DNA of 64,000 nucleotides, from positions 2,442,897 to 2,506,896 of the forward strand of contig CP051243.1 of NCBI GenBank assembly GCA_017795025.1. Direction: 5' to 3'. This document shows, one piece after another, positions 42,967 through 52,811 of this stretch. Both the position numbers and the translations under genes were made by a program. The DNA comes from Flavobacteriales bacterium (GTDB lineage Bacteria > Bacteroidota > Bacteroidia > Flavobacteriales > Schleiferiaceae). Below the pieces are notes generated by a model. The model did no database searches. It was not told the DNA's origin and worked only from the letters and a program-made list of their open reading frames with translations. The stretch's first letter is position 1. Every line of letters begins with the position of its first letter.

Positions 42967-45027
42967 TGCAAAATCTTTGCTATCAAACCTTTCGCCTGCC
43001 TCCTTCTCTGTCTTTCTGTTCTGTTTTCTTATGCCCAATCGGCTAATAATGTAGGCTCGGGGAATGCCCTAGTTTTTGATGATGTTGATGACATTGTTAG
43101 TCTGGGATCGGTTTACAACAACGTAAGCCTACCCGTAACCATGATGGCCTGGGTTAAGGTAGGCACCTCCAATTACAATCCTATTTTTTCTTCTTCTCAG
43201 CACCCCAGCTCCTACCATGGCTTTTGGATGAACTGCGGTCCCAGCAGGGTTACTGGTGCTTTTGGGGATGGAACCGGAGGCTTCACGCCTGCTGCACGAA
43301 ATAGCAAATTTGCCAATCTCAGTTTTACCTTTAATCCTAATGAATGGTATCACATTTGCGTGGTGATTCGTGGCGCGGGAGACATGGACATTTACGTAAA
43401 TGGAATCGATGTTGGTGGTAGCTACAGCGGCAGTGCGAGCAGCATGGTAAACAACCCTTCCGGAGATGCCAATATCGGGTATCACCGACGGCAAACGCAA
43501 GAGTTTTACGAAGGCACTATTGATGAGCTCAAGGTTTTTGACGCCGGCTTAAGCGCTACCGAGGTACGTACTGAAATGTGCAGGAAAGCTGATCCCAATA
43601 ACCCAAATTTACTCGGAGCTTGGGACTTCAACGAACCATTCAATGCCCCTCAGTTTGATGATCTTTCGACTAATGGAAACGACGGCAACCGCTCCGGGGG
43701 TGCCTTAAGTGTTATATCCGGCGCCGCGGTAGGCGACACCTCCGTATTTATCTATCCATTAACTATTAATGGCACCTTAGACTTAGGGCTAAGCAATATC
43801 GACATGGTTTCGCTTAGCGTAGCCTCTACTGTTGATGGCATGCAACTTTACCGGGTGGATAATCTACCGGTTGATCAAGATAGTATTCAAGTGGCGCCAG
43901 GCATTAACCATTATTACGGGGCTTACAGCACGGGAGCAGGCGACCTATACCAATTAGACTATCTCGCTCAGCCCGGATTTTACCAAGCCAACACCTACAA
44001 AGTAGCCTATCGCAAGCAAAATGACAGCCCTTATTGGACTGAATTTAATGGCTTTTTAAGCCCCTCTTATTCCAGCAGCCCAAACCGTGTGCATCGCGAG
44101 GAATATGTATTAGTAGGGGAGCCCCCCTGCACTGGACCAAGTCAATTACCAGCATTTTATACCGATTGCGATAGCCTGGTGATTAGTTTACCCGCAACTT
44201 TTAATAATCCGCAATGGTCTGATGGCTCCACGGCCAGTAACCGAACTTTTTACCAAAACGGTTCATTTATTATTACTGGCACCGATGATAATGGCTGTTT
44301 GATTAGTGATACTATTGCCATTCAAGTTAACACGGCTGGTTTTAGTCCTATTCCCGACCAAGACTTTTGCGATAGTATTACGATTAACCTTGACCCTAAT
44401 TTGCAGGCGGTGCAATGGTTCGATGGATCCCTTAATCGTCAACGTCAATTTTTTACCGCTGGCACTTATTGGTATCGAGCCCAAGACCCCTTAAACGGCT
44501 GTGCTTTTAGCGACACCTTCGAACTCAGCCTTTCGAGTAATGGTGTAGTTTGGAACGAAGTGTTTTCGGACCTGGATGTATTTTGTTTAGGCGATACCAT
44601 CAAACTTTTTCCGCCGCAAGGCACCCAGATTGTATGGCCCAATAGTTCCGATAGCAGCTTCACAGTTTACGGACCCTCAACCATTACTGTTGATCTTTCG
44701 GCAGGCTGTAGTGACACAACCTTAAGCATAGATGTCGATTTTACCGATTGCGATTGCCGAGTGCATATCCCCAATGCCTTTACGCCAAATGGTGATGGAT
44801 TAAACGAAAAGTTTCGTCCACAATCGGCCTGTGAATTCCTTAGCTACCACCTTATCATTTTTAATCGCTGGGGGATTAAGGTTTTTGAAACAAGCGATCC
44901 TCAGCAAGCTTTTGACGGGACTTATCGCGGGCAGCCCGTACCGCAAAGTAGCTTAGTTTATCAGCTAACTTATACTTCAGCTCGAACGCAGCGTTCTGTG
45001 CAAGGGATTGTTAACTTGCTGCGATAA
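42967..45027 (+). CDS. LamG-domain protein with T9SS type B sorting domain; no standard start codon
   Basis: About 686 codons open from the TGA at 42964-42966. The frame encodes a good signal peptide (KIFAIKPFACLLLC then LSVLFSYAQ), a LamG_3 concanavalin-like domain (about residues 35-200), Ig-like/PKD-like repeats, and a gliding-motility-associated type B C-terminus (IPNAFTPNGDGLNEKFRP ... IFNRWGIKVFE ... GIVNLLR). There is no ATG, GTG or TTG in frame before ATG 43141, which is inside the LamG domain. ATG 42966 is out of frame by one base (ATG-C-AAAATC). Either a 1-nt indel or an unusual start (ATC 42973) is involved. Likely a surface adhesin or glycan-binding protein. Confidence 0.8.
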   Translation, partial: CKIFAIKPFACLLLCLSVLFSYAQSANNVGSGNALVFDDVDDIVSLGSVYNNVSLPVTMMAWVKVGTSNYNPIFSSSQHPSSYHGFWMNCGPSRVTGAFGDGTGGFTPAARNSKFANLSFTFNPNEWYHICVVIRGAGDMDIYVNGIDVGGSYSGSASSMVNNPSGDANIGYHRRQTQEFYEGTIDELKVFDAGLSATEVRTEMCRKADPNNPNLLGAWDFNEPFNAPQFDDLSTNGNDGNRSGGALSVISGAAVGDTSVFIYPLTINGTLDLGLSNIDMVSLSVASTVDGMQLYRVDNLPVDQDSIQVAPGINHYYGAYSTGAGDLYQLDYLAQPGFYQANTYKVAYRKQNDSPYWTEFNGFLSPSYSSSPNRVHREEYVLVGEPPCTGPSQLPAFYTDCDSLVISLPATFNNPQWSDGSTASNRTFYQNGSFIITGTDDNGCLISDTIAIQVNTAGFSPIPDQDFCDSITINLDPNLQAVQWFDGSLNRQRQFFTAGTYWYRAQDPLNGCAFSDTFELSLSSNGVVWNEVFSDLDVFCLGDTIKLFPPQGTQIVWPNSSDSSFTVYGPSTITVDLSAGCSDTTLSIDVDFTDCDCRVHIPNAFTPNGDGLNEKFRPQSACEFLSYHLIIFNRWGIKVFETSDPQQAFDGTYRGQPVPQSSLVYQLTYTSARTQRSVQGIVNLLR

Positions 45028-45038
45028 ACGCAGTCCTT

Positions 45039-47810
45039 TTGAAAAGCTTTCTTTCTTCCGTTGCTGAGTTTTTACTGCAACAAGACCATCCATTACACGA
45101 GCAAACGGTAGTGCTTCCCAGTCGGCGTGCGGCCATCTTTTTGCAAAGAGAACTTATAAAGCAGTGTGATCGACCGCTTCTGGCTCCGCGGATGATGAGC
45201 ATTGAAGACCTCATTTTTGAAAGTACCGGACTACAGCGTATTTCTCGACCCGAACTTTATTTTCAGGTATTTGAATGCCTCAAGAAAAACGGGCGGGCCG
45301 ATCTCCAATTTGAAGAATTCAACCGCTGGGGAAAAGCACTCATCCAAGACTTTAATGAAGTGGATCGCTACCTAGTTGATCCCCAAGAAATATTTAGCTA
45401 TTTAGGCGATTTAAAGCGAATTGAAAGCTGGAACCTTGAAGCTGGAGAACATACCAGAATGCTGGACGACTATCTGAAGTTTTGGCCTAGCCTTGCCAAG
45501 GTACATACCGCCCTTCAGGCGAATTTAAAAGCAAATGGAAAGGCCTATCAGGGTATGGCTTACCGCGCTTTCGCAGATGCGAGCTCAAGGGAGGTAGATC
45601 GATTAAAAGAAGCATACGGCCATTTCTACTTTATTGGCTTTAATGCTTTAAATGCCGCGGAAGAAAAGGGACTTTTAAATTTGTATGAAGTGGGTATTGC
45701 CAGCTTTTATTGGGATGTAGATCCCTATTACTTTAAGGACCCAAAACAGGAAGCTGGTTTATTTTTACGACAGTCTAATTTGCTGCGTCAATTGCAAAAG
45801 AACGGCGCCTATTATGGTTTAGAAGATAGCTTAAGCAAAGACCCCCGTAGTTTAGAAACTTATGCCATTGCCGGGCACAATTTGCAGGCCGTTGTATCGG
45901 CTCAAATTCTAAGTGAGCTAGATGCCGATGCTTTGGAAAGTACCGCGGTTATCTTAAGTAATGAAGGGCTTTTACCCGCCTTTTTAAACAACTTTCATCC
46001 CAAGTTCCCAAAGCTGAATTTAAGTATGGGGCTCAGCTTGCAAAACAGTCCTATGGCCGGCTTCTTTGAAATCCTCCTGGATTTCCCACTCGATGCCGAA
46101 AGACATGCCCGCAAGGATAAAGCAAATTGGAGCCGGTATCATTATAAACGCTGGGAAGCGCTACTTCGGCATCCCCTGAGTGTAAAGCTCACGGCCGATC
46201 AGCCCCAAGCCCTTCGCGATAGTTTGGCCGAAATAAAAAGACGAAACCTACTCTATCCAAGCTGGAAGGATTTAGGCCTCTCCAGATTAGGAGCCTTAAG
46301 CTTAGATTATTTTAAGGTTGAGCAGCCGCCCGTGGAGCAATACCGTCGATTAGTCGATTTTTGTGAGCAGTCCTTAGCTATTTTGGCCAATCAGAGCAGT
46401 TTGCAGGAGGCCTTATTTGGCTTTCATCAATTGTTTAAGCAAACCGCCGAACTTTTGGAGCAATATCCCTATGTCGAAAAGTTTGAAACAAGCCTACAGT
46501 TTTACCGGGAGATGCTACCCGAATTAAGTATCGACCTGAGGGGAGAACCGCTCCAAGGAATGCAATTAATGGGTTGGTTGGAAACCCGCTGTTTGGATTT
46601 CGAGAATTTAGTGGTACTCAGTTTAAACGAGGGAATATTGCCTAAAGGACGCAGTGAAAGCTCCCTCATTCCTTTTGATGTAAAGCGAAAATTTAAGCTA
46701 CCTACCTATCTCGAAAAGGATGCCGTGTTTGCTTATCACTTTTACCGCTTAATGCAACGCGCAAAAAACATTCATCTCCTTTATAGTACTGCCGAAGCGG
46801 CCCTCGGGGTGGTGGAGCCTTCCCGCTTTTTGCGACAACTAAGTTCCGAATGGCCCGAAAAAAACCGGAGGCTGGAAATTAAAAATCACAATGTAACTGG
46901 CTATTCCGACACCAATCGCCGACCCGAAAAAGTTTCTAAATCGCCAGCCGTTTTGGAGCGTTTGGCAGAAATGGCCGAACGAGGATTTTCACCGAGTAGT
47001 TTGATTAAATACTTACGAGATCCCCTCGAATTTTATTATGAAAAAGTGCTAGGCTTAAAGCCGGAAGAAGACCTACAAGAAGAGTTGGACCTGCCTACCC
47101 AAGGCTCTGCCGTCCACCGCTATTTAGAACTGCTCTTTAGCACAGAACACCCCGAGAACCCAGAGGATCGTTTAGCCCGCACCCCCAACCCAGAAGACCC
47201 TATATTTAGTCAATCTAGAGAGGCTATAAAGCACTCACTTAAAGAACTAATGCAGCAGGAAAGCCCAGGCTTAATTCTCGATCAAGGACCGAATTTATTA
47301 CACCTCGAGTCGATGAGTAGCATGCTTCAAAACTTTTTAAACGAGGAGCAAAAGCGCATTCGTAAAATTGCTGCAGACTGGAAGGTATTAGCTACCGAAA
47401 AAGATCTTGAGGGTAAAATCACCTTGGATGATGGACGTGAAATTAAGCTCTTGGGGAATGCCGATCGTATTGATAGTGAAGCGGGTGTAATTCATATCAT
47501 CGACTATAAAACTGGTGGGGCAGCAGCAAATAAGTATAATGTTTCCAACTGTGATTTAGAGAGTTACATTAAAAAACCGGAAGCCCTGCAGTTGCCCGTT
47601 TACGCACTGATGTACGCGCAAGCGCAAGCTGAACTCGACATTCGTGCTTCCATCTTTTCCCTGCGCAAAGTGAAGCAAAACCCCATTGCTATGAAGTTTG
47701 GTAAAGAGCGGGTTTTAAGTATTGAAAAAAAGGAAGAAATTACCACAGTCCTAAAGGAACTCATAACCGAGCTTATGGACCCCGAAATACCCTTTCAAAG
47801 CAGAGAATGA
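45039..47810 (+). CDS. PD-(D/E)XK nuclease, AddB-like
   Basis: 923 residues from a TTG start, 11 bp after the LamG gene. The N-terminal helicase-like part (QTVVLPSRRAAIFLQREL) and the central region (FENLVVLSLNEGILPKG) follow AddB/RexB of double-strand-break resection complexes. The C-terminal nuclease has SPSSLIKYLRDPLEFYYEKVLGL, a GSAVHRYLE helix and the core GNADRID ... IIDYKTGG (Asp822, Lys824). The cysteines that bind an iron-sulfur cluster in classical AddB are not seen (Asp replaces Cys in YLRDP). An AddA helicase gene is not adjacent. Confidence 0.85.
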   Translation: MKSFLSSVAEFLLQQDHPLHEQTVVLPSRRAAIFLQRELIKQCDRPLLAPRMMSIEDLIFESTGLQRISRPELYFQVFECLKKNGRADLQFEEFNRWGKALIQDFNEVDRYLVDPQEIFSYLGDLKRIESWNLEAGEHTRMLDDYLKFWPSLAKVHTALQANLKANGKAYQGMAYRAFADASSREVDRLKEAYGHFYFIGFNALNAAEEKGLLNLYEVGIASFYWDVDPYYFKDPKQEAGLFLRQSNLLRQLQKNGAYYGLEDSLSKDPRSLETYAIAGHNLQAVVSAQILSELDADALESTAVILSNEGLLPAFLNNFHPKFPKLNLSMGLSLQNSPMAGFFEILLDFPLDAERHARKDKANWSRYHYKRWEALLRHPLSVKLTADQPQALRDSLAEIKRRNLLYPSWKDLGLSRLGALSLDYFKVEQPPVEQYRRLVDFCEQSLAILANQSSLQEALFGFHQLFKQTAELLEQYPYVEKFETSLQFYREMLPELSIDLRGEPLQGMQLMGWLETRCLDFENLVVLSLNEGILPKGRSESSLIPFDVKRKFKLPTYLEKDAVFAYHFYRLMQRAKNIHLLYSTAEAALGVVEPSRFLRQLSSEWPEKNRRLEIKNHNVTGYSDTNRRPEKVSKSPAVLERLAEMAERGFSPSSLIKYLRDPLEFYYEKVLGLKPEEDLQEELDLPTQGSAVHRYLELLFSTEHPENPEDRLARTPNPEDPIFSQSREAIKHSLKELMQQESPGLILDQGPNLLHLESMSSMLQNFLNEEQKRIRKIAADWKVLATEKDLEGKITLDDGREIKLLGNADRIDSEAGVIHIIDYKTGGAAANKYNVSNCDLESYIKKPEALQLPVYALMYAQAQAELDIRASIFSLRKVKQNPIAMKFGKERVLSIEKKEEITTVLKELITELMDPEIPFQSRE

Positions 47811-47811
47811 T

Positions 47812-48756
47812 ATGGAAGCTTTTAGTCCTGAAATTATCTTGGCCGCAAGAAAACGAATTGCCCCCTACCTGCATCGAACCCCTGTTTTAAGCAGTAGCCA
47901 AATCAATGAAAGGCTAGGGGCAGAATTGTACTTTAAATGTGAGAACTTTCAAAAAACGGGGTCCTTTAAAGCACGCGGGGCCACCAATGCGATTTTACAG
48001 CTTGAGGCCAGTGAACGAGAAAGAGGCGTGGCTACGCACAGCTCTGGCAATCATGGTCAGGCCTTAGCTTGGGCTGCCGCTCGATTAAAAGTTCCTTGCC
48101 ACGTAATTATGCCTTCCAATGCTCCAAAGGTGAAGGTGGCTGCGGTAAAAGGATATGGTGCCAAGGTGCATTTTTGCGAACCCAATTTGACCGCTCGGGA
48201 GGCTGGCCTTAAGGAGGTGCAGGAGCGTTATGGCTTAAGCTTTATTCCCCCTTTTGATCACGTAAATATTATTGCCGGCCAAAGTTCAGCTGCCGCTGAG
48301 TTGATTGAGGACCACCCAAACCTCGACGCGATTTTTGCGCCGATTGGCGGCGGAGGCCTCATGGCGGGGACTGCGCTATCGGCACACTACTTTTCGCCAC
48401 GAACCAAGGTGTATGCCGGAGAGCCGGAAGGAGCCGATGATGCCTTCCGCTCCTTCTACAGTGGAGAGCTGGTAACTGAACTACAAGCCGATACTATTTC
48501 GGATGGATTACGAACCTGCGTGGGTAAAGTTAACTTTCCGATTATTCAAGCTTTGCTAAGTGATATCATCACCGTTACGGATGCGGAAACCATCGCTGCT
48601 ATGCGTTTGATTTACGAGCGTTTGAAGATTGTAATTGAGCCCAGTTGCGCCGTTCCCCTAGCCGCAGTAATACAGCAAAAGGAGCGTTTTAATAAGCAAA
48701 GGATAGGCATCATCCTTAGCGGTGGAAATGTTGATTTGGAGCAACTTCCTTTTTAA
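47812..48756 (+). CDS. Threonine dehydratase / serine racemase family PLP enzyme
   Basis: 314 residues, fold type II PLP enzyme. Key motifs: KCENFQKTGSFKARGA (PLP lysine in SFKARG), HSSGNHGQALA, the glycine loop IGGGGLMAGTA, and the C-terminal ILSGGNVD. At this length it lacks the ACT-like regulatory domain of biosynthetic IlvA, so it fits the catabolic dehydratase/serine racemase group. It lies 1 bp after the AddB-like gene and ends convergently with the outer-membrane barrel gene (4-bp overlap). Confidence 0.92.
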   Translation: MEAFSPEIILAARKRIAPYLHRTPVLSSSQINERLGAELYFKCENFQKTGSFKARGATNAILQLEASERERGVATHSSGNHGQALAWAAARLKVPCHVIMPSNAPKVKVAAVKGYGAKVHFCEPNLTAREAGLKEVQERYGLSFIPPFDHVNIIAGQSSAAAELIEDHPNLDAIFAPIGGGGLMAGTALSAHYFSPRTKVYAGEPEGADDAFRSFYSGELVTELQADTISDGLRTCVGKVNFPIIQALLSDIITVTDAETIAAMRLIYERLKIVIEPSCAVPLAAVIQQKERFNKQRIGIILSGGNVDLEQLPF

Positions 48757-51440
48757 AGGTCGTATCGAACGCCAAGGAGTAAGAACCTGGGTAAAACAGT
48801 GTAGGATGTGGTGCTAATTAAGTTTGCACTTAAAGCATCTTCGCGAATAAATGTGGTGTTCAACAGGTTTAAAGCCTCAATGCTAAAGAGCCACTTACTG
48901 TCCTTTTTCTGATACTCTAAACTGGCATTTAAAAAGTCGTAGACCGTTCGCGTTCCTCCAGGGTTTCCGTAATTGTTGTAGCTGTATTCGGACCTAAAAA
49001 CAAAATCATCCCAAAGTACCGCGGTAAGCTCAATCCCCGGACTGTGATTGGTAAATACGCTATTGTTAACCGCCCCAGAGTAATCGTTACGGCTAAAACC
49101 ATATTGCAGTTCGACATTGGGCCATTTGGAAAAATTGGTACCAATTTCCCCGCGATAGCTTTGCGAAAAAGTATTGTTGCTATTCTGCCGGCCATTTACC
49201 TCGGTGTTAACCGTGCTGTAATTAGCATTGGCCCTCGCCTCTAATCGGATGTATTTAAACTTTTTTGACCAAGAACCAAAGCCACTTATGTTTTCATTAT
49301 AGCCGATAGCATTTATTGGACTAAAAATTTGCTGTAAGCCAATGTATTGAACCGCATTGTTTATGGGGTCTAAGGAGCGTGAATAATTAATCCCAGCAAA
49401 AAAGGTGGTAAAGTTAAAGAGGTTAAAATCGCGATAGAAGAGACTCACATTATGCAAGCGGGCAAAATTGAGACTGTCGTTTCCCGTAAATAAACTGTTG
49501 TAGGATCGTACGATAATACCATCCATAATTTGGTTAACATCATTAAACTGGGCCGACATATTATACCGAAAATCCAAGCCGCGGCTACTGCTAAACTCAT
49601 AACGCAGTAAAGCATCAGGCAAGACTACCTGATAATCGCGAACATCCTCAACAGAAGCTTGGAGGTCGCGCACTTGATAATAGTGATAGTTTAATCCAGG
49701 ACGGAAGGTGAATTTACCAAACTTGGTTTTATAGTGTAAACCCGCAAAGCCATCTAACAAACTAAAGTCCACTTCATTTTGCAAGCGTGGGTCATTAAAC
49801 GGATTGGCATCCGATACATCCCCCTCAGCTAATCGATTGCTGTAATCTTGCGTATTGTAAACCGAACCGAGGTTGAACTCAAAGTGGTTACTTCCGTTTA
49901 ACACCCAGTAGTAACTGGCCCGCCCTTCGATACTTTCACTAAGCACTTCTCTGGTTTGAACCAAGCGATAAGCATTGCTATCATTAAAGATAAAAGGAAG
50001 ACCAAAAGGCTGTTGCGCCGATTGCATCGCAAAGCTAGGATCTTGGAATTTTCTTAGGTGTTGGAGCTCCACGGCAAATACATTATCGCCCTGGTTTTTA
50101 AAGAACTCCAAGCTTTGTTGAATGGACCAAGGGCGTTTAGCTTCTTGGCTCGACAAGTTATTACTAAAGCCAAAGTCACTGAAATTGGAAAATAAACGCG
50201 AAGTACTCAGCTGGTCGGAGATTTTAAGAAAAACATCATAATTAAGATACATCTCCTTGCCGGGTTCATAGGTAGCAGAAAACTTAGCCAAGGCCGCCGT
50301 CGAATGCTGGTAGCTTTCGTTGCTTAACTCCTCAACGCCTCCGCCGATGCTATCTAAACCAATATAGGTTCGGGTGGTGGTGTAGGGACTGCTTAATACA
50401 TTATCGCTGCCAATCACAAAGCCCGATAGCGTTAAATCCTTACGTGGGTTATAGCTAAAGTTCGCCGCCCCAAAGCGACCAATAACCTCATCGGCGCGAT
50501 TATTTTGACCAAGAGGAATTCCCAAGTCATCTTGGGCAAAGTTGAAGTTGAAACCAGAACGGCTGCTTAATTGGCGGAAGCCGCCGCTGAACCGGAAATA
50601 ATCACGAGCGGTAAATGCCGCTTGACCAATGTTGTTTAAGTCGCCGATAAAATTAAAGCTAGCCTTCGGGCTGTAGTAAAAGGCATTTCCGTGGGCAAAA
50701 TAACGCTCTGGATCCCCGGCCTTTAATTCGGCATCGCCAAACCACAAGTTTTTCTTCCCCTCTTTTAGTTTGATGTTCAATGCAATTCGATCGTCCGAGC
50801 TGAGACCTTTTAGAGGAGATATCTCTTCATAATTGCGTAAGACTTGTACCTTATCGATGGCATCGGCAGGGATGTTTTTGGTCGCTACTTTCGAGTCACC
50901 ATCAAAAAACTCCTTGCCTTCCACCAATACCTTTTCAACCGTTTTGCCTTCGACCTTAACTTGGCCATCATCGTCAATTTCGAAACCTGGTAGCTTCTCA
51001 ATTACGTCTTCCAACTTCTTTTCCTCCCCATTGGTGAAGGCGTCGGCCTTATAGCTAATGGTATCGCCGCTCACCATAATGGGCATCTCTTCTACCACTT
51101 CCACTTGCTCCAGCAACTGCTGATCTTCCTCTAGTTTAATTTTCCCTAAGTCTCGATCTTCCGTACCAAGCACCACTTGCATTTCCAAGGCTTTGTAGCC
51201 GAGGTAGCTGAATTTTAAGATGTAGGACTTGCCACCCTCGACCCTAAAACGGAACTGCCCATCACTATTGGTAAAACCATAGGTTACCATGTTACTATCA
51301 CTGGCCTCTAATACTAATACATTGGCCATTTCGAGACCGGCATCATCACTGCCAATTAGGGAACCTCGTAAATCAATTTTCTGAGCCGAAGCCAATAAAC
51401 TGATGCTGCTAATGGCGATAAGAAAGACTAACTTTTTCAA
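48753..51440 (-). CDS. Outer-membrane beta-barrel protein with carboxypeptidase-regulatory N-domain
   Basis: 895 residues. Signal peptide (ISSISLLASAQ), then a CarboxypepD_reg-like domain (residues about 24-100: DLRGSLIGSDDAGLEMANV) and a plug-like domain (EKLPGFEIDDDGQVKVEGKT, VEKVLVEGKEFFDGD, IDKVQVLRNYEE). A long series of amphipathic strands ends RFLLLGVRYDL. This is the OMP_b-brl_3/TonB-receptor-like architecture. Substrate unknown. It lies 16 bp after the GLPGLI gene and is probably co-transcribed with it. Confidence 0.9.
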   Translation of the reverse strand: MKKLVFLIAISSISLLASAQKIDLRGSLIGSDDAGLEMANVLVLEASDSNMVTYGFTNSDGQFRFRVEGGKSYILKFSYLGYKALEMQVVLGTEDRDLGKIKLEEDQQLLEQVEVVEEMPIMVSGDTISYKADAFTNGEEKKLEDVIEKLPGFEIDDDGQVKVEGKTVEKVLVEGKEFFDGDSKVATKNIPADAIDKVQVLRNYEEISPLKGLSSDDRIALNIKLKEGKKNLWFGDAELKAGDPERYFAHGNAFYYSPKASFNFIGDLNNIGQAAFTARDYFRFSGGFRQLSSRSGFNFNFAQDDLGIPLGQNNRADEVIGRFGAANFSYNPRKDLTLSGFVIGSDNVLSSPYTTTRTYIGLDSIGGGVEELSNESYQHSTAALAKFSATYEPGKEMYLNYDVFLKISDQLSTSRLFSNFSDFGFSNNLSSQEAKRPWSIQQSLEFFKNQGDNVFAVELQHLRKFQDPSFAMQSAQQPFGLPFIFNDSNAYRLVQTREVLSESIEGRASYYWVLNGSNHFEFNLGSVYNTQDYSNRLAEGDVSDANPFNDPRLQNEVDFSLLDGFAGLHYKTKFGKFTFRPGLNYHYYQVRDLQASVEDVRDYQVVLPDALLRYEFSSSRGLDFRYNMSAQFNDVNQIMDGIIVRSYNSLFTGNDSLNFARLHNVSLFYRDFNLFNFTTFFAGINYSRSLDPINNAVQYIGLQQIFSPINAIGYNENISGFGSWSKKFKYIRLEARANANYSTVNTEVNGRQNSNNTFSQSYRGEIGTNFSKWPNVELQYGFSRNDYSGAVNNSVFTNHSPGIELTAVLWDDFVFRSEYSYNNYGNPGGTRTVYDFLNASLEYQKKDSKWLFSIEALNLLNTTFIREDALSANLISTTSYTVLPRFLLLGVRYDL

Positions 51441-51456
51441 GCGGGAAAATTTAGGA

Positions 51457-52287
51457 TTAGCGACCGATTGTTATTTGGAAACTTCGATTACCGCCCCGCC
51501 CTCTTTGACCATTGCCAAAGTTTTGTTGCATCTCTTCCAGTTTCTTTTGGGTAATTTCTTCAAACTCTTCACTCGAAACTTCCTCGCCATCATTAGGCTC
51601 TTTTATTTCCGTTTCGGTGTTGGTATTGAGGCTAACCTTAGTACACAGAATGGTATTCATGCCATCGTTAAGCTCGAGGATGAGTCCCGGTAAACCGAAA
51701 TACTGGCCAGGACCGTGTGATACTGGGATCTGCATAGTGAACCAAGCGGTAATAAAAACTGTATCCACCATAACCGAGTCGGTAAATCCTTCTCCGCTGT
51801 TAGCGGTAATTTGGGACACTTCACGAATACGCATGGCCGTTGCCTTTTGGCAGATGTAATTTCCGATGGACTTGGTTTCTTTCTCAATCTTCCATTCGAG
51901 CTGAACCAAGCTGTCTTTAATAAGAAAAGGCTTACCAAAAAATTCGGTAGCCTCCGTGTAACGTTCTTCTTTGAGGTTCTTATAGTAGGTGCCGGTTCCG
52001 CCAGTCATCATCGCTAAAAAGCGCATGCCCCGCTGCCCTTCCTTTTCCATCTCCACTACCTCTTCATAAAGGGATTCGTTGCGGTTAAAGTTTAAGGTAA
52101 ACTCCTTCTGCATCGCCTTAGCCATGCGAGCTTCAATCATCTTACGTTGATCGGGACTCATTTGATCGAAGTCCATCTCAAAATTGAGCTTACCGGCCGT
52201 TTTATAGGTTGCGGTACCGCCAACGTTTTGGGCAGTTAAGGAAGTGGTGAAAAATGCTACTAATAGAAGGAAAAGGATTCTTTTCAT
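51457..52287 (-). CDS. GLPGLI family protein
   Basis: 276 residues with a signal peptide (AFFTTSLTAQ). It contains the family signature GPGQYFGLPGLILELND near residue 205, preceded by ICQKATAMRI and AWFTMQIPVSHG. The C-terminus is Gly/Arg/Asn-rich (NFGNGQRGRGGN). GLPGLI proteins are periplasmic or surface proteins of Bacteroidota, often next to a TonB-like barrel, with unknown function. It is first in an operon with the barrel gene. Confidence 0.92.
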   Translation of the reverse strand: MKRILFLLLVAFFTTSLTAQNVGGTATYKTAGKLNFEMDFDQMSPDQRKMIEARMAKAMQKEFTLNFNRNESLYEEVVEMEKEGQRGMRFLAMMTGGTGTYYKNLKEERYTEATEFFGKPFLIKDSLVQLEWKIEKETKSIGNYICQKATAMRIREVSQITANSGEGFTDSVMVDTVFITAWFTMQIPVSHGPGQYFGLPGLILELNDGMNTILCTKVSLNTNTETEIKEPNDGEEVSSEEFEEITQKKLEEMQQNFGNGQRGRGGNRSFQITIGR

Positions 52288-52396
52288 GGGAAAATTGGAA
52301 ATTAAGGCTCAAATATCTTGCATCATGAGCGAATGCTCTGTTAGAGGCAAGTTAAAAGAGATGGTTTAATCCCAATCCAAAAAAGCTTGCAAAAAT

Positions 52397-52765
52397 TTAA
52401 GTGAACTTGGCAATCAGATTCTTGAGTGCGGCAACGTCGATAGGCTTGGTGAGGTAATCGGCCATTCCGGAATCCATGAAACGTTCGCGGTCGCCTTCCA
52501 TCGCGTGAGCAGTTAAAGCAATAATAGGTGGTGCAGAATCGCCCAATTCTGCCTGAATTTTTTGGGTGGCCTCCAGACCTCCCATAACTGGCATTTCAAT
52601 ATCCATGAATACCAAGTTATAATCGGTGGACCTTGTCTTTTCCAGCGCTACAGCGCCATTTTCAGCAAAATCGAGATTTAATCCTTGACGCTTGAACAAG
52701 AGGTCCGCCAACTTGCGGTTTATCTCATTATCCTCCGCCATCAGGAGTTTAAAATTTTCCCCCAT
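52397..52765 (-). CDS. Single-domain response regulator (CheY-like)
   Basis: 122 residues making a single receiver domain: LLMAEDNEINRKLADLLF (acidic pocket), phospho-acceptor Asp55 in VFMDIEMPVMGG, IIALTAHAM, and LTKPID lysine. It resembles the receiver domains of hybrid histidine kinases. No kinase or output domain is next to it, so it is an orphan that relays phosphate or binds a partner. Confidence 0.93.
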   Translation of the reverse strand: MGENFKLLMAEDNEINRKLADLLFKRQGLNLDFAENGAVALEKTRSTDYNLVFMDIEMPVMGGLEATQKIQAELGDSAPPIIALTAHAMEGDRERFMDSGMADYLTKPIDVAALKNLIAKFT

Positions 52766-52811
52766 GAAAATTGTTCTTCAATCGGGCAAAACTAACAATA
52801 ATTCCTTGACA

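Noticed and set aside
43129-43500. Minus-strand ORF of 123 codons opposite the LamG gene
   Set aside because: Antisense shadow of a well-supported coding region; no recognisable motif.
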